NCBI RefSeq assembly: GCF_019968905.1
Contig: NZ_CP079946.1
Coordinates: forward strand, 6,421,356-6,485,355
Direction: 5' to 3'
DNA: 64,000 bases
From: Corallococcus sp. EGB
GTDB lineage: Bacteria > Myxococcota > Myxococcia > Myxococcales > Myxococcaceae
Shown here: positions 26,301 through 35,243 of the stretch, in pieces
Layout: each line of letters starts with the position of its first letter
Numbering within the stretch: the first letter of the stretch is position 1
The notes under the pieces: model-generated
Seen by the model: the letters and a program-made list of their open reading frames with translations, nothing else
The model's database searches: none
Told to the model about the DNA's origin: nothing
Program-made: the position numbers and the translations under genes

Positions 26301-29300
26301 GTTGCACCTGTGTCGTTTCGCCCTTCCGCGTGACGGACGACACCAGGTCCGACGACGGCAGGTAATCGATCTTCGTCCAACCCTTGTCATCACCGCGGGC
26401 GTGCGAATCACCGAAGCGCGTGAGCAGCCAGCGGCGCTTGCCCTCGTCCGCGGCCCCCATCGCCCGGCGGTTGAACTCGAACTTCTCGCCCCGGGGCGTC
26501 GTGAGGGTGACCGCGTCGCCTCCGGACATGTTCACCGGCGCCGTCACGGTGAGCTTGAAGCCGTGCGTGTTGTCCGTCGTGCAATCGCTCGCATTGCCCC
26601 GCTGCGTGGGTTGGTTCTCGGGCGGCGTCGCGCAGCCTGGGAAGCTGTAGGCCTGGCCGTTCACCACCGCGACGTAACGGCCGAAGCGCTCCTCGCGGAC
26701 GTAGCCTTCGAAGTTGTGATGCCAGCCAATGCCCACCGGCGCGTATTCGTTGTCCTGGTTGTTGTACGTCCGCGAGAACCCGAATGAACTGCCCAGGAAC
26801 GGTACGGCGAAGTCGTCGTGCGAGAAGGACAGGTGCCCGTCCGACGAACTGATGCCGGACACCGACGATTGCCCCACCGCCCGCGCATTCGCCGCGTTGT
26901 AGGAGCCTTCCGGCTTGCCCAATGCCGTCACCGTGCGCTCTCCCGCAGCCAACGACGCCGCGGACTCCGTCACCAGGTACACCGTCTTCGTCTTCTGCGG
27001 AGTGCCCGGCATGCTCGCCAGGTCCGCGGGCAATGCGAGTTGGAAGCGCCGTGCCCCTGTCGCGGAGGGCTGCGGCGACAACTGCAACTGCTCACGCACG
27101 CGGCCCCGCTTCGTGTCCGTCACCTGGAGCATCCCGTCCGCCCCGACCGAGAGCAGCGCCTCCTTGAGGAGGTTCCCGTTCGACGACTCGCACTCCTTCG
27201 ACAGGCACACCTTCACCACGCCGGCGCCGAGCTGGTCCGGCTCCACGAAGAAGGTGCTCATCGCCGGGCGGCCCACCTGACGTCCGATGGCCGCGGTGCC
27301 ATCCGTCGCGTCGGGCATCACGGCGGCTTCCGCCAGATGCTCCGTCGACGCCGCGAGGACGTCCTTGCGCGACGCGAGCCCGAAAAGGTTGAACCGGTAG
27401 AGGACGTTCTCCGCGTTCCCGCTGAGGTACAGCTCCAGGTAGAGAATGTCGCTCGCGCTTAGAACTTCGGCGATGTATTCGCCGCCACAGCTCGCCACGA
27501 GGGTGTGCGCCTGCGCGTCCACCTTCAACGGGCAGTCGATACCGAAGGCATCACTGCCCAGGCGCACCCGGTAGTCACCACTGAGGGTGCCAGCGCGCCC
27601 CGGGTCCGTCGGTGCCAGGAGCTGGGCCAGGAAGTCGTAGGCCAGGTCACGCTCCGCCGCCGCCGGTTCATCCTCCTTCGGCAGGTCCATCAGGTCGCGC
27701 GTGGAGCCGTCGCCCGTGGCATCCAACCTCGTTGGCTTCAGGTCGAGGATGCGGAACTCGTGCTCACGCGCCACGTCGTACTGGTCGGAGAGCACGCCCT
27801 TCGCGTCGTAGCGCTTGAAGACGTTCTTCAACACGATGGCCTGCGCGGGCAGGCCTGGCGGGTTGGTCGTTGGCGGCGGCTGCTCCTCGAAGTGCGGCGG
27901 CTTCGCCACGTCCTCTGCACGGCTCACCCAACCGTCGCCGTCCTGGTCGCGCTCGAGCAATCGGCTGCCCACGACGTGCAGGTAATAGTTCGCAGTCAGC
28001 AGGCTGTTGACCGTCTCCGTCTTTCCATTCCCGTTGACCCGCCGCAGCGCCGCGTCCACGTGCACCGTGTGCTGGCCCGGCGCCACCGCGAACGTCGTCA
28101 CCGCGGGCTGCTCCACCGCGCTGCCCGTCACCCGGATGATCTGTCCCGCCAGCGGCGGCACGCCCGTCGGCACGTCCGCCAACTCCTGGTCGTCCTGGAG
28201 GCACGAGGCGGCCTGGAGGGCCGAGGCCCCCGGCGGCAGCTCCGAGCAGTACATCTCCAGCGGTACGCCCGCGTCCGCGTCGTCGTCCGTCAACAGCCCC
28301 GGCGCGCACGAGCCGCCATCCGCATGGAGGCCCCGCACGCAATCGCCCTGGGCCACGCCGCCATCGGCCGCACCGGTCCCCGGCTCCGTCGCCAGTTGTT
28401 TCTGCCGGCGCACCCGCCAACGGGTCACTACCTGCACGTAATCGTCGCGCGTCGTTCCGGCGCCGCCCGTGCGGATGAGGTGCTTCTTCGCCGCCTGCGC
28501 TACGCCGTCGTCCTGGGCGCGCCGCTGCACGCGGACGTCAATCTCCGGTGGGTACAGGTCCACGTCGCCCGGGATGCCCAGTTCCTGCTGCGTGCAATGG
28601 GAGATGGAGAAGGTCTTATCGCCTTCCTGGATCTGCAGCGGACCGTTCGCGTCCGCCGCGCACGTCCCGTTCACCCGGGCATTGCGGTTGATCGACGGCA
28701 CCGTCACCGTCGCCATGCCCGAGTAGCCGGTGGCGTGGTTGATGGCGAAGACCACCAGGCGGTCCCCTTCCGACAACCGCAGGAAGGCGCTGTTGCTGTC
28801 GGAGCACTCGTTCTTCAGGAACAGGCGCTCCTCGACCGTCTTCGCCCCTTCCGTCTGCAGTTGCTCACATCGGGTCCGCGTGGCTCGGGAGACGCTGTTC
28901 GTCGGCCCCAACCGCAGGCGGGAGTACTTCCCCTGGGAGAGTCGCGGCGGGTTCGCGGCATCCGGGCACTCCTGGACCGACGGCCGCGTCACCGCGTAGC
29001 GCGCCAGCGGGTGCTCCAGGTCTCCTTCGCGGAAGAAATGGACCTCCGTCGTGGCGACGTCGGCCTCGGAGAGTTGACGCACTTCGCCCGTCTGCGGGTC
29101 GCGCTGCGTCTGTGTTACGCCCGAGCAGACCGCCGGAAGCGGCTGCCCATCCTTTTGCTTGAAGGTGATGGCGCCGTGCAGAAGCCGCACGTCCACCAGC
29201 ACGTCCGCGCGGGTCGTCGCGCCCGGATACAGCCAGAACATGGGCGAGCACGAGGAGAAGGAGCTGTCCACGCTGTCGAAGCGCGTGTTGCCCTCCGCGT

Positions 29301-32300
29301 CCAGCCGGGCCACGAACCGGGGTCCCAGGGGGATGTCCGCGCAGGCGATGCTCTGCGTGTTGGGCGCGGGCACCTGCAAGAGTGTGCTGTACCTGCCGGA
29401 CTCGCTCGTCATCGCGGCGGTGTCGTTGGCGCTGGTGATGTCCACGCGAACGCCCTGGAAGCGCGCCGCGCCATGCAGCGGATCCTGTTCCCCCTCGGAG
29501 CTCACCTCCGAGCGCTGCAGGACCAGGGTCGCGCGCTTCGGCATGCCACCATCCGCCGGCAGGGGCGTCAGCGTGGCCTTCAGTTCGATGGCCCGCGTGT
29601 CGAATCGCGTCGCCCCCCTCAGGACGAGCGTTGTCGTCCCGGGTGCCAGCGTCACCGACGTGGTCAGCGTCGCCTCGTTGGCATGCTCGACCGTCCAGGT
29701 CTCACCCGCGCCCGGTGCCAGCGGCGTGCCGTCTGGCGAGACGCCCGACAGGGCCGCGGTGACGGATTCACCGCCCGGGGCCGCAAGGGCGCTGTTCGCT
29801 TCATAGCGGGCGACGAATCCGATGTTCTGCGTGTACGGCAAGTCCACCTCTACCGACTGCCCCAGGGTGGCTTCCGCGGGCGCCCTCAGCTCCAGGCGCG
29901 TTTCATCCTCGGCCGGCGCGCGCACCACGCCCCAGGCGTGGGCCGTGCCCCCCGGGAAGGAGTCCATCGCGCTCAGGCCCAACGGCACGATGCTCAGCAG
30001 TCCCTGGGCATGCGCTGTCGCAAGGATGTAGCTGGCCACCTCCTGCCAGAGCGACGGCCGTTCATTCCGCCGCAACCGCAGGCCCAGACCACCATCCGTC
30101 GCGCTCCCGCCGCCACCCGTCGTGCCGCCGCCTGACGAGCCCCCCGCCTGGGCCAGCGCGGCCTCCACCTGCAACTGCTGCGCGGGGGTGATCTCCATGT
30201 AGCCGAAGAACTCGAACGACGCCGAAGCCACCGGCCCGTCCGATTCGATCACCGCCTCACTCACCGCATGGGCGAAGCCCACGCGCTTGAGCGCCAGGCG
30301 CCGCTCGTCGAACGCGACGAGCACCACCATGCGCCCGGTCGCGACCTTCGTCCGGTTGGGCAGGGTCAGCGTCACCGGCTTGAGGAACTGCACGCGCTCG
30401 GGGCCCAGCTGCCACAGGGCCGCGACTCCCGCGCGGTCCTCCATGGGCACGGGGCGACCGTGCGGCGGCAGCTCCGTCACCGTGAGCATGCCCTCCGTCG
30501 AGCCGCCCGCGAAGGCAAGCCCGCCGGCGGGGACAATCATGCTCAGCGCGTCCTGCGCACCATTGAAGGTCAGGGTTCCACCGGTCGCACCGCTCACCGG
30601 TTGCGCCGAGGCGCCATCCACCGGGAAGAGCATCAGCGGCCGGTCCTGCGTCTCCTGCTCGGCAGTCACGAAGAGCTGCCGACGCACCGTGGGCAGCGAC
30701 CGGCCATCCGACGTGGCCCCGCCCTCGTAGCGCATCACCACCTGCTGTCCGCCACGCACGCCAATCAGCGCCCAGTTGCCATCCGGCCCCGTGCGCGTGG
30801 ACTGTCCTGCCTGGCCTTCCACCTCCACCTTCACGCCGGACAGCGGGAACTGCCGCTCGTCCAGCACCACGCCACGAACCACCGTCAGCGGGCGGCGAAC
30901 GGTGAACTCACTTGCGAACGCCGAGGATTGATCCGGCCCCTGGGCAGCCTCCGCGCCCTGGACGCGGACCTGGACGCGCTCCCCCGCCGGCAGTGCTTCG
31001 CGCGCGACGAAGGTCACCGTCTGGCCACCGGGCGCCACCGCGTATCCGCCCTCCAGCTTCGAGCCGCGGGCGCGCACCTCGAAATGGCTGGCGACCGTGG
31101 CCGCATCCACGGGCTTGTTGAAGGCCACGCTCACGAGCGCATCCGTCTCCACTCCGGTGGTGCCCGAAGCAGGCGAGACGCCCGTCACCGCCAGCGGTTC
31201 CTGCTCCACGTCGCGGTAGCGGACGCCGACGCTCGCGGTGCCCGTCAGGCCGTTGGCGTCCGTCGCGCGCACTTCAATGGTGTTCGCGCCCAGGGCCAGC
31301 GTCACCTTCTGCGAGTACACGCCCGAGGGTTCCTTCGTGGCGGTGAGCGAGCCAATGGCTACGGTCACGGGCTCCGTCCCGCCGCTCACCTGGACGCGCA
31401 CGTCGATCTCGTCCGACGTCGCCTCCGTGCCATCCGCCGGCGAGAGCACCGTCACCTGCGGCGGCACGCTGGCGATGTTCAGCACCTGCGTGCGCACGCG
31501 GCGGTTGCCCGCGAGGTCCTCCGCCACGATGACGAACGTGTTCGACCCCGCGTGCAGAGACACCGGCCACGCGAAGCTTCCGGCGATCAGCGTCACCGGC
31601 ACGCCGTCCACTGTCACCCGGGCCAGGTTCGTGTCACCGGCCGTTCCCTTCAGCACGAAGGGGCTCTGGGTCACCGTGGCCGGGTTGGTCGAAGGCGCCT
31701 GGATGGAGAGTGAAGGCATCGTCCGGTCGACGGACACCTGACGCACCGAGGACGCCACGCGGCCCCGCGAGTCCTTCACTTCGACCGTTACCGTCTGGGG
31801 CCCTTCCAACAGCCCCAGCGAGGCATTGAAGTACCGCCCAGTCACCGCCGCGGCGAAGCCGTTCACCGTGACCTGGAGCGGCAGCTCGCCCCCCTCCACC
31901 TGGCCCGACACCGCGAAGCGCGCGCCGCCCAGCACCGCGCCATCGTCCGGTGACGTCACCACCAGAGTGGGAGCGGGCTGGAGCTCAGAAGCTCCCGCAT
32001 CCAGGTCAAATGGGATTCCTGCGTCGCCCGGCGCCGTCCCGCCGTCCTGCGGCCCCTGTGCACCGCCATCCTGCGAAGGCTGCGTTCCTGCATCCTGTCC
32101 TGGGGGAATGCCAGCATCGCTCGCTGAGGACATCCGGTGCAGCAGCAGCATGCGCTCCACGCTGGCGCCATCCGGCGCCGTGACCCGGACGACGACCGTC
32201 TGATCGCCCACCGGCACCGAAAGCACATGGGCGAACGTCCCATCCTCGTGGACCACCACCGGCGCGTCGTTCACCGTCACCACCGGCGTGTCGGAGGGAT

Positions 32301-34401
32301 TCGGAGTAGAGGCCTCTCCGCGGACCGTGACGCTGCTCTCGGTGAAGGCGTAGCCATCCGGAGGATCCGTCACGACGAGCGTGGGCAGCGCCGAGGAGCG
32401 CGTCACCGTGCGCGAGATGGACGTATCGTTCCCCGCCGCGTCCGTCGCGGTGACGGTCACCGTATTGACTCCATTCACGAGGGGGACTTGCGTGGAGAAC
32501 GCCCCCTGCGCATCCGGCGTCACCGCCTGGCCGTTCACCGTCAGAGTCACCGGGGTGGCGTCGTGCACCGTTCCGGAGACGGTGACCACTTCCGCGCTGA
32601 CGAGGGCGTTGTCCACCGGGCTGGTCACCTTGAGGACGGGCTTCACGGTGTCGAGCACGAGATGCACCGCGAGCGTCGTGCGGCTGCCCCTGTCGTCGTA
32701 GGCCACCACCTGGAGGACGTTGCTTCCCTCCACCAGCGACACGGTGAGACGGTGGTTTCCGTCCTCCCCGAGCACGAAGGACGTCTCCCCCAGTTCCACG
32801 TTCGTCACGGAACCGTTGTCCGTGGCATGGACGACCAGTTCAATCTGACCCTGATCCGTCACGGCGTCCGCCAGCGGAGACACCAAGGTCAGCACCGGGG
32901 GCGGGTCGATGAAGAAGCGGATCAGCTGGACGTTGTAGTGATAGAGGGAATCACGGGCGAGGATGGACAGCACGTACTCGCCAGGCGTGGACACCACGCC
33001 ATTATCGAAATTTTCACCATTCAAACTGACCTGGAACACGTCTACGTGGGAGCTCGTGACCGCCACGGAGATGTTCACCGGTCCGGGGTACACCTGCCCG
33101 TGCTCCACGCCGGTGACGACGACGGTGGGAGCCTCGGTCAGGACGGCGAAGTGGAGGTGCTGAATGGCGGCGCGTCCCTGGGCATCCTCCGCCCTGACGC
33201 GCAGGTCGAAATCGCCATGGCGCGAAACCTCGGTTCCACTCTGGAAGCTCTCACCGTTCAAGGTCGCCGTGACGACCACGGGGGCCTCGCCTCCGGTCAC
33301 GCTGAACTCCGGCGTCACCGGGTCCGCGGTCACAAGCCCTTCGGTCACACCGCTGAACGCAATCACAGGAGACGCGCTGTCCAGCACCACGGGGATACAC
33401 TGACGGGCGGTGTTCCCGCAGGTGTCCGAGATCGTCGTGGTGACAGCGTTGATGCCCTCGTCGAGCGGGACCGCGGTATGGAACCCGTCATGGCCGACGA
33501 GCGATGCCTGCTGGCCATTGATGAGAACCCCCTTCGTGTCCATGCCGAACTTGCCGGAGAAGTACACCGGCGACGTCGTGAAGTACGACCCCGGCTCCGG
33601 CTCACTCAGCGTCAACGAGGGAGGCATGACATCCGCGTCGAACAGCGCGGCTCGCGCGCTGCCACCGCTGCTCCCCTGCACGGTCACCTTCAGGGAGTTT
33701 CCCTCCGCCAGCACGGGGACGAGCGCCACGAACGTCCGCTGTTCCGCGGCGGGAACGTTGGCAAGCATGTCCACGCCGTTGAGCAGGACCTCCGCCGTGG
33801 TGTCCTCACCCGTGAGGTCCACCATCAGGATGGCCAGCGTCTCCACGCTCTTGCGGCTGAATGACGGCTCCTCCACCGGAGGACTTCCCACCTGCGCCAC
33901 CACGTTCACGATTCCGCAGGGCAGGTTGGTCAGGGCCGCGACCGAAGCTCGGACCTCACCACCGCCCGTGGCGGACACCTGCAAGAGATTGGGGGAACCC
34001 AGCACCACGCGGCGCACCGCGATGGGCGTGCCTGGAGCGAGCATGAGCACGGTGGCGCCATTCAGCGTGACCTGGGCCGACTGCACCGTGTTCTGGCCCG
34101 TGCCGTTGCCGTTCTGGACGACGACCAGCGCCGGCTCTCCCTCGGAACCGGGAATCTGCGCGCTGCCCTGCGCGCCACCCGCGACCACCAGGGTGCCGCC
34201 CCGCCACGACGGATTCGTCGTCACCGGCTCCACCGGAGCACATGCCTGGACGAGCGCCGGGGCCAGCGGGGCCTGAGACCGGGCCACGGCCGCCGAGGGC
34301 GTCCCCGACGCCGCTGGCGCGTCCTGCTTCTTGCCACACCCCATCACCACGGTCAGCGCCAGGGCTCCCCAGAGCCAGACGCCTCGCATCCCGCCGCTCA
34401 T
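20341..34401 (-). CDS. Giant RHS-repeat toxin lipoprotein with Ig-like N-terminal half
   Basis: The 4,686-residue protein begins with a lipoprotein signal (lipobox VMGC, Cys22), with a good GAGGGGGAG site six bases before the ATG. Residues about 100-1170 are tandem Ig-like/Big-type domains (repeated VTSPxDG, GVNTVTVTATDAAGN), then a Big_5-like domain and a carboxypeptidase-regulatory-like domain (VRGVVLDERQFPLSGVKVEV, about 1170). A calcium-loop-like motif DQDGDGWVSRAED lies near 2147. From about 2510 to 4317 is the RHS shell with many YD repeats (YDAAGNLLK, YDGLGR), closing with GRFLSADP and ARGNPLMFIDPTGE. The last 370 residues are the tip: a hydrophobic linker and a C-terminal domain with GPHFTW (about 4570) and NSCASIGC (about 4650), possibly a Cys-His catalytic pair. 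There is no PAAR domain, so this is not the VgrG/T6SS layout. It overlaps the parvulin gene by ATGA. Confidence 0.9.
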   Translation of the reverse strand: MSGGMRGVWLWGALALTVVMGCGKKQDAPAASGTPSAAVARSQAPLAPALVQACAPVEPVTTNPSWRGGTLVVAGGAQGSAQIPGSEGEPALVVVQNGNGTGQNTVQSAQVTLNGATVLMLAPGTPIAVRRVVLGSPNLLQVSATGGGEVRASVAALTNLPCGIVNVVAQVGSPPVEEPSFSRKSVETLAILMVDLTGEDTTAEVLLNGVDMLANVPAAEQRTFVALVPVLAEGNSLKVTVQGSSGGSARAALFDADVMPPSLTLSEPEPGSYFTTSPVYFSGKFGMDTKGVLINGQQASLVGHDGFHTAVPLDEGINAVTTTISDTCGNTARQCIPVVLDSASPVIAFSGVTEGLVTADPVTPEFSVTGGEAPVVVTATLNGESFQSGTEVSRHGDFDLRVRAEDAQGRAAIQHLHFAVLTEAPTVVVTGVEHGQVYPGPVNISVAVTSSHVDVFQVSLNGENFDNGVVSTPGEYVLSILARDSLYHYNVQLIRFFIDPPPVLTLVSPLADAVTDQGQIELVVHATDNGSVTNVELGETSFVLGEDGNHRLTVSLVEGSNVLQVVAYDDRGSRTTLAVHLVLDTVKPVLKVTSPVDNALVSAEVVTVSGTVHDATPVTLTVNGQAVTPDAQGAFSTQVPLVNGVNTVTVTATDAAGNDTSISRTVTRSSALPTLVVTDPPDGYAFTESSVTVRGEASTPNPSDTPVVTVNDAPVVVHEDGTFAHVLSVPVGDQTVVVRVTAPDGASVERMLLLHRMSSASDAGIPPGQDAGTQPSQDGGAQGPQDGGTAPGDAGIPFDLDAGASELQPAPTLVVTSPDDGAVLGGARFAVSGQVEGGELPLQVTVNGFAAAVTGRYFNASLGLLEGPQTVTVEVKDSRGRVASSVRQVSVDRTMPSLSIQAPSTNPATVTQSPFVLKGTAGDTNLARVTVDGVPVTLIAGSFAWPVSLHAGSNTFVIVAEDLAGNRRVRTQVLNIASVPPQVTVLSPADGTEATSDEIDVRVQVSGGTEPVTVAIGSLTATKEPSGVYSQKVTLALGANTIEVRATDANGLTGTASVGVRYRDVEQEPLAVTGVSPASGTTGVETDALVSVAFNKPVDAATVASHFEVRARGSKLEGGYAVAPGGQTVTFVAREALPAGERVQVRVQGAEAAQGPDQSSAFASEFTVRRPLTVVRGVVLDERQFPLSGVKVEVEGQAGQSTRTGPDGNWALIGVRGGQQVVMRYEGGATSDGRSLPTVRRQLFVTAEQETQDRPLMLFPVDGASAQPVSGATGGTLTFNGAQDALSMIVPAGGLAFAGGSTEGMLTVTELPPHGRPVPMEDRAGVAALWQLGPERVQFLKPVTLTLPNRTKVATGRMVVLVAFDERRLALKRVGFAHAVSEAVIESDGPVASASFEFFGYMEITPAQQLQVEAALAQAGGSSGGGTTGGGGSATDGGLGLRLRRNERPSLWQEVASYILATAHAQGLLSIVPLGLSAMDSFPGGTAHAWGVVRAPAEDETRLELRAPAEATLGQSVEVDLPYTQNIGFVARYEANSALAAPGGESVTAALSGVSPDGTPLAPGAGETWTVEHANEATLTTSVTLAPGTTTLVLRGATRFDTRAIELKATLTPLPADGGMPKRATLVLQRSEVSSEGEQDPLHGAARFQGVRVDITSANDTAAMTSESGRYSTLLQVPAPNTQSIACADIPLGPRFVARLDAEGNTRFDSVDSSFSSCSPMFWLYPGATTRADVLVDVRLLHGAITFKQKDGQPLPAVCSGVTQTQRDPQTGEVRQLSEADVATTEVHFFREGDLEHPLARYAVTRPSVQECPDAANPPRLSQGKYSRLRLGPTNSVSRATRTRCEQLQTEGAKTVEERLFLKNECSDSNSAFLRLSEGDRLVVFAINHATGYSGMATVTVPSINRNARVNGTCAADANGPLQIQEGDKTFSISHCTQQELGIPGDVDLYPPEIDVRVQRRAQDDGVAQAAKKHLIRTGGAGTTRDDYVQVVTRWRVRRQKQLATEPGTGAADGGVAQGDCVRGLHADGGSCAPGLLTDDDADAGVPLEMYCSELPPGASALQAASCLQDDQELADVPTGVPPLAGQIIRVTGSAVEQPAVTTFAVAPGQHTVHVDAALRRVNGNGKTETVNSLLTANYYLHVVGSRLLERDQDGDGWVSRAEDVAKPPHFEEQPPPTTNPPGLPAQAIVLKNVFKRYDAKGVLSDQYDVAREHEFRILDLKPTRLDATGDGSTRDLMDLPKEDEPAAAERDLAYDFLAQLLAPTDPGRAGTLSGDYRVRLGSDAFGIDCPLKVDAQAHTLVASCGGEYIAEVLSASDILYLELYLSGNAENVLYRFNLFGLASRKDVLAASTEHLAEAAVMPDATDGTAAIGRQVGRPAMSTFFVEPDQLGAGVVKVCLSKECESSNGNLLKEALLSVGADGMLQVTDTKRGRVREQLQLSPQPSATGARRFQLALPADLASMPGTPQKTKTVYLVTESAASLAAGERTVTALGKPEGSYNAANARAVGQSSVSGISSSDGHLSFSHDDFAVPFLGSSFGFSRTYNNQDNEYAPVGIGWHHNFEGYVREERFGRYVAVVNGQAYSFPGCATPPENQPTQRGNASDCTTDNTHGFKLTVTAPVNMSGGDAVTLTTPRGEKFEFNRRAMGAADEGKRRWLLTRFGDSHARGDDKGWTKIDYLPSSDLVSSVTRKGETTQVQLAFGYEAVDLQAPGVSPLLRLAVRSQGFQWLKTVTLTGGEGGTYTSTFTRDGVGNLTRVVRTPGAPYLIYTYEYEPVPQSLGATDRWAALNELSVARRIHGNAVEAVGPVQYAARYFRQSPGAPHPHVSKQEVVSAVQETGMAGTLSMTYGAKGQRTVTRPDAVQVQLQLNTSNNLSSSQTLLALTKQQWPSDMKGQPVVLSQTESPTGRVMNMTSNTSLQLTDAVLTKGPEGSLPVAGLGSDRKLVHFDLDPRFGLPTTSTVKVGQGSATISSPRNAAGDLMGLTLANVEGSKPVFQAQEYDPDGLLKTFTDAQGRKVSNKDFNGLGQAKTTETKLEGATGLDTLTQTLTFDAYGRVLRSEETETGVFEAWTYDGLGRVLSVERSGTPKENWTYTYTETESPEGTLVLTVTETLAQADAQNGGTTSAHLRVTTYEDGLLKSESVRVGNPVRMATTTYAYENGQLKSTTDATGHVHVNVYDLEGRLERVTVDGLTEVEYQLDAEGRPLAIWDSLRHQTKIDYDEAGRAVSWDYGDGDTESVLLDAQGNPMRQVLGGTAANQALVMSRLDAMGRPGKTDSVRANGAVHEVRLYDNAGRLTRVEDAELGLVEVMEYSDVLGRLTRTTRTVGTSNARTRTLVETRTYDDAQHLVTVARTIETENGPRTESQTLLMDTAGRVLETRRQVDGQLAVDVYRYTERGDMYWHVSPENEVTRSTYDAAGNLLKVEDPEHFIKTYERDNEGRVEVEKGPHPGYQSTLTYDGLGRPLSRTVAAYGSTPQMQWTYGYLPISHETVETAVLGTDKNIVTTRRHNARGRLVKETVTGHNVNRELTVAWEGPWEKSRKVTEGSDWTATTTYGSRDDRGRVLAQAESWSADSASYLYETTTAWVKRKATMTSVDTAGGKTDTWTSEIEVDSLGNVVSLKQDRDTDVWDYDAAGALTKQQKAGLLATTYSYVNGLLKTENFDTVPTVYSYDRAGRVTRQDHPDGRQTQTFYNSRGLKWRVKYGRSTNWETTDYTYDANGQPLTVTYGVDAQAPETPQTWTYARGAQGELLGAQPPGLGMFEYRYDGLLRLTSVTPPAGSPTAAQTFGYDALGRQVLRTRGTSQWLTMWDNGVSTQVDANQDTVVTLMDGRGRPARVSYQPGTASAANTQLTKVALAYTAADQPWLVAETQGTQTLVNDYEYNARRLLKRQSRDSDTVSFTYTASGLRWTVTSSAGEVAYGYDSRGRLHTATGPAGETTFDWEPGGARLQSVIGGGLVERRCYDDRGRLSAVLNAGDDAVCNELESAQQLKSLFKYSYDVRGNRTQEDYWDAPGAMVKRTTYGYDGADRLTGVKYDDGKAVLYKLAQDGTRLEEKETALGYAGPLTPDGFDKAVAQRHWRYTHDPRGGLESILNELDPNPDPTQRRLATYVTDPVGRVTSEQRGSGGKTYGWDVAGRLTQVTVAPEVPGESSSVTTQYQYGWDGLRVERTTGAQTVAYLWAGGALVEERLAGQPALLYTQGGSMAVAVGAERIAHDGLGSAVGRYTASGSGAQHRYDVWGRYRDDTAPSSTQAGVGFTGHAWDDDVGLAYAQQRWYDPAVGRFLSADPIVAGAYLATPTELNAWMYARGNPLMFIDPTGEATRCAQYGPDAELDSRICAARSAQAWQTANMLAAQRQNDAGAARMHGFLRAAAAEYEEDVVNNKHLERDVVRPTLSALGLMVVGHYAAPLIPAAAHPWISRVMFVSGLVNVGEAIRGEEKISISPVRALFERSTKNLVVVEKFESQPHRYAHGFLGAFDLVGGFLGRGVRSTRQVIPLSEDAVPQIAPRSENALGSLREYYSGSGNVWDSRFNPPPDLRMGGAPVKTPGAGFGTVTGRFFMGKAGPHFTWILRFGDKWREVHLIQLENGETVVRDFNPKTDKIKLKEYGEPITVPDGQALLDAAEALVNGGKRGPLVLGGAKINSCASIGCLLIEAGGGVVPLHRSQWRSHVYGMFKETPTPR

Positions 34402-35243
34402 CGAGACTCCCCCTCGGCACGCGTGGGCACCCCGGCGGTGGACAACCGCTCCGGGTAGCGCTTCACGGTGATGTCCTTGCGAAGCTGTTCCACCCGTTCC
34501 TGCACTGCATCGTGGCGGGCTTGCGCCGCGAGCACGCCACGAACCTCCTCGTAGGAGGGCGTCACGGTGCGCGGAGCTTCCAGCGCCTTCGCCACGTGCA
34601 GCCCGAACGCCGTGCCGAACGGCGCGGACGGCGCGCCCGGCTTCAGGTCCGCCACCGCTTCGAAGAAGCGCGAGTCCACCTGCCCCTCGCGCACGGGCCC
34701 CAGGTCTCCGCCCCGGGCACCGGTGGCCGGGTCCTCCGACACTTCCCGCGCGACGAGCGCGAAGTCCTCACCGCCCACCACGCGCGCGTAAGCGGCGTTG
34801 ATGCGCGCCTGGGCCGCCACGCGCTGCTGCTCCGTCGCCTGCGGCTGCACATAGACCACGATGTGGGCCACGTGCACCTCGCGACGGGCGAGGTCCTCCT
34901 TCCGCGCCGCATAGCGCTGGCGCAGGGCCTCTTCAGTAGACGCCTTCGCGCCCACTGCGTCCGCGTATGCGCTGGCGAGCACCTCGCGACGGGCCGCCTC
35001 CACGCGGGCCGCGATCACCGGGTCCTCGAGCAGTCCCTCGCGACGGGCGGCCTCGGCCAGCAGCGTACGCTCCACCACCGCGTCCAGCGCCACCTCCGGC
35101 GTGCCGCCCTCCTGCTGCCGCAACGCGACGTCCGCGCGCGACACCGACGTGTCCCCCACCCGGGCGACTTCATCCCGCGACTTGCACGCCGCCACCCCGC
35201 ACGCCGCCAGCACCAGCACTCCCCAGACCAGCCCCCTCTTCAC
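34398..35243 (-). CDS. Parvulin-type peptidyl-prolyl cis-trans isomerase lipoprotein
   Basis: The 281-residue protein has a lipoprotein signal (LAAC, Cys15, with a second candidate VAAC at Cys20). An N-terminal SurA/PrsA-like helical chaperone part follows (VALDAVVERTLLAEAARREG, VEAARREVLASAYADAV). The PPIC domain spans about residues 115-220, with VAHIVVYVQP, GEDFALVAREVSEDP, GARGGDLGP and APFGTAFGLHVAKALE. These enzymes speed proline isomerisation and act as holdases for exported proteins. The GTG start overlaps the stop of the giant upstream gene, with GGAGG six bases before it. The 3' end overlaps the RHS gene. Lying between two of the largest exported proteins, it is probably their dedicated folding factor in the periplasm. 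Confidence 0.92.
   Translation of the reverse strand: MKRGLVWGVLVLAACGVAACKSRDEVARVGDTSVSRADVALRQQEGGTPEVALDAVVERTLLAEAARREGLLEDPVIAARVEAARREVLASAYADAVGAKASTEEALRQRYAARKEDLARREVHVAHIVVYVQPQATEQQRVAAQARINAAYARVVGGEDFALVAREVSEDPATGARGGDLGPVREGQVDSRFFEAVADLKPGAPSAPFGTAFGLHVAKALEAPRTVTPSYEEVRGVLAAQARHDAVQERVEQLRKDITVKRYPERLSTAGVPTRAEGESR

Noticed and set aside
27505-30135. 876-codon + strand frame opposite the RHS lipoprotein gene
   Set aside because: It is an Arg/His-rich shadow of a strongly coding frame and shows no domain. The same applies to long + frames at 41693-45052, 47744-50236 and 50243-52579.
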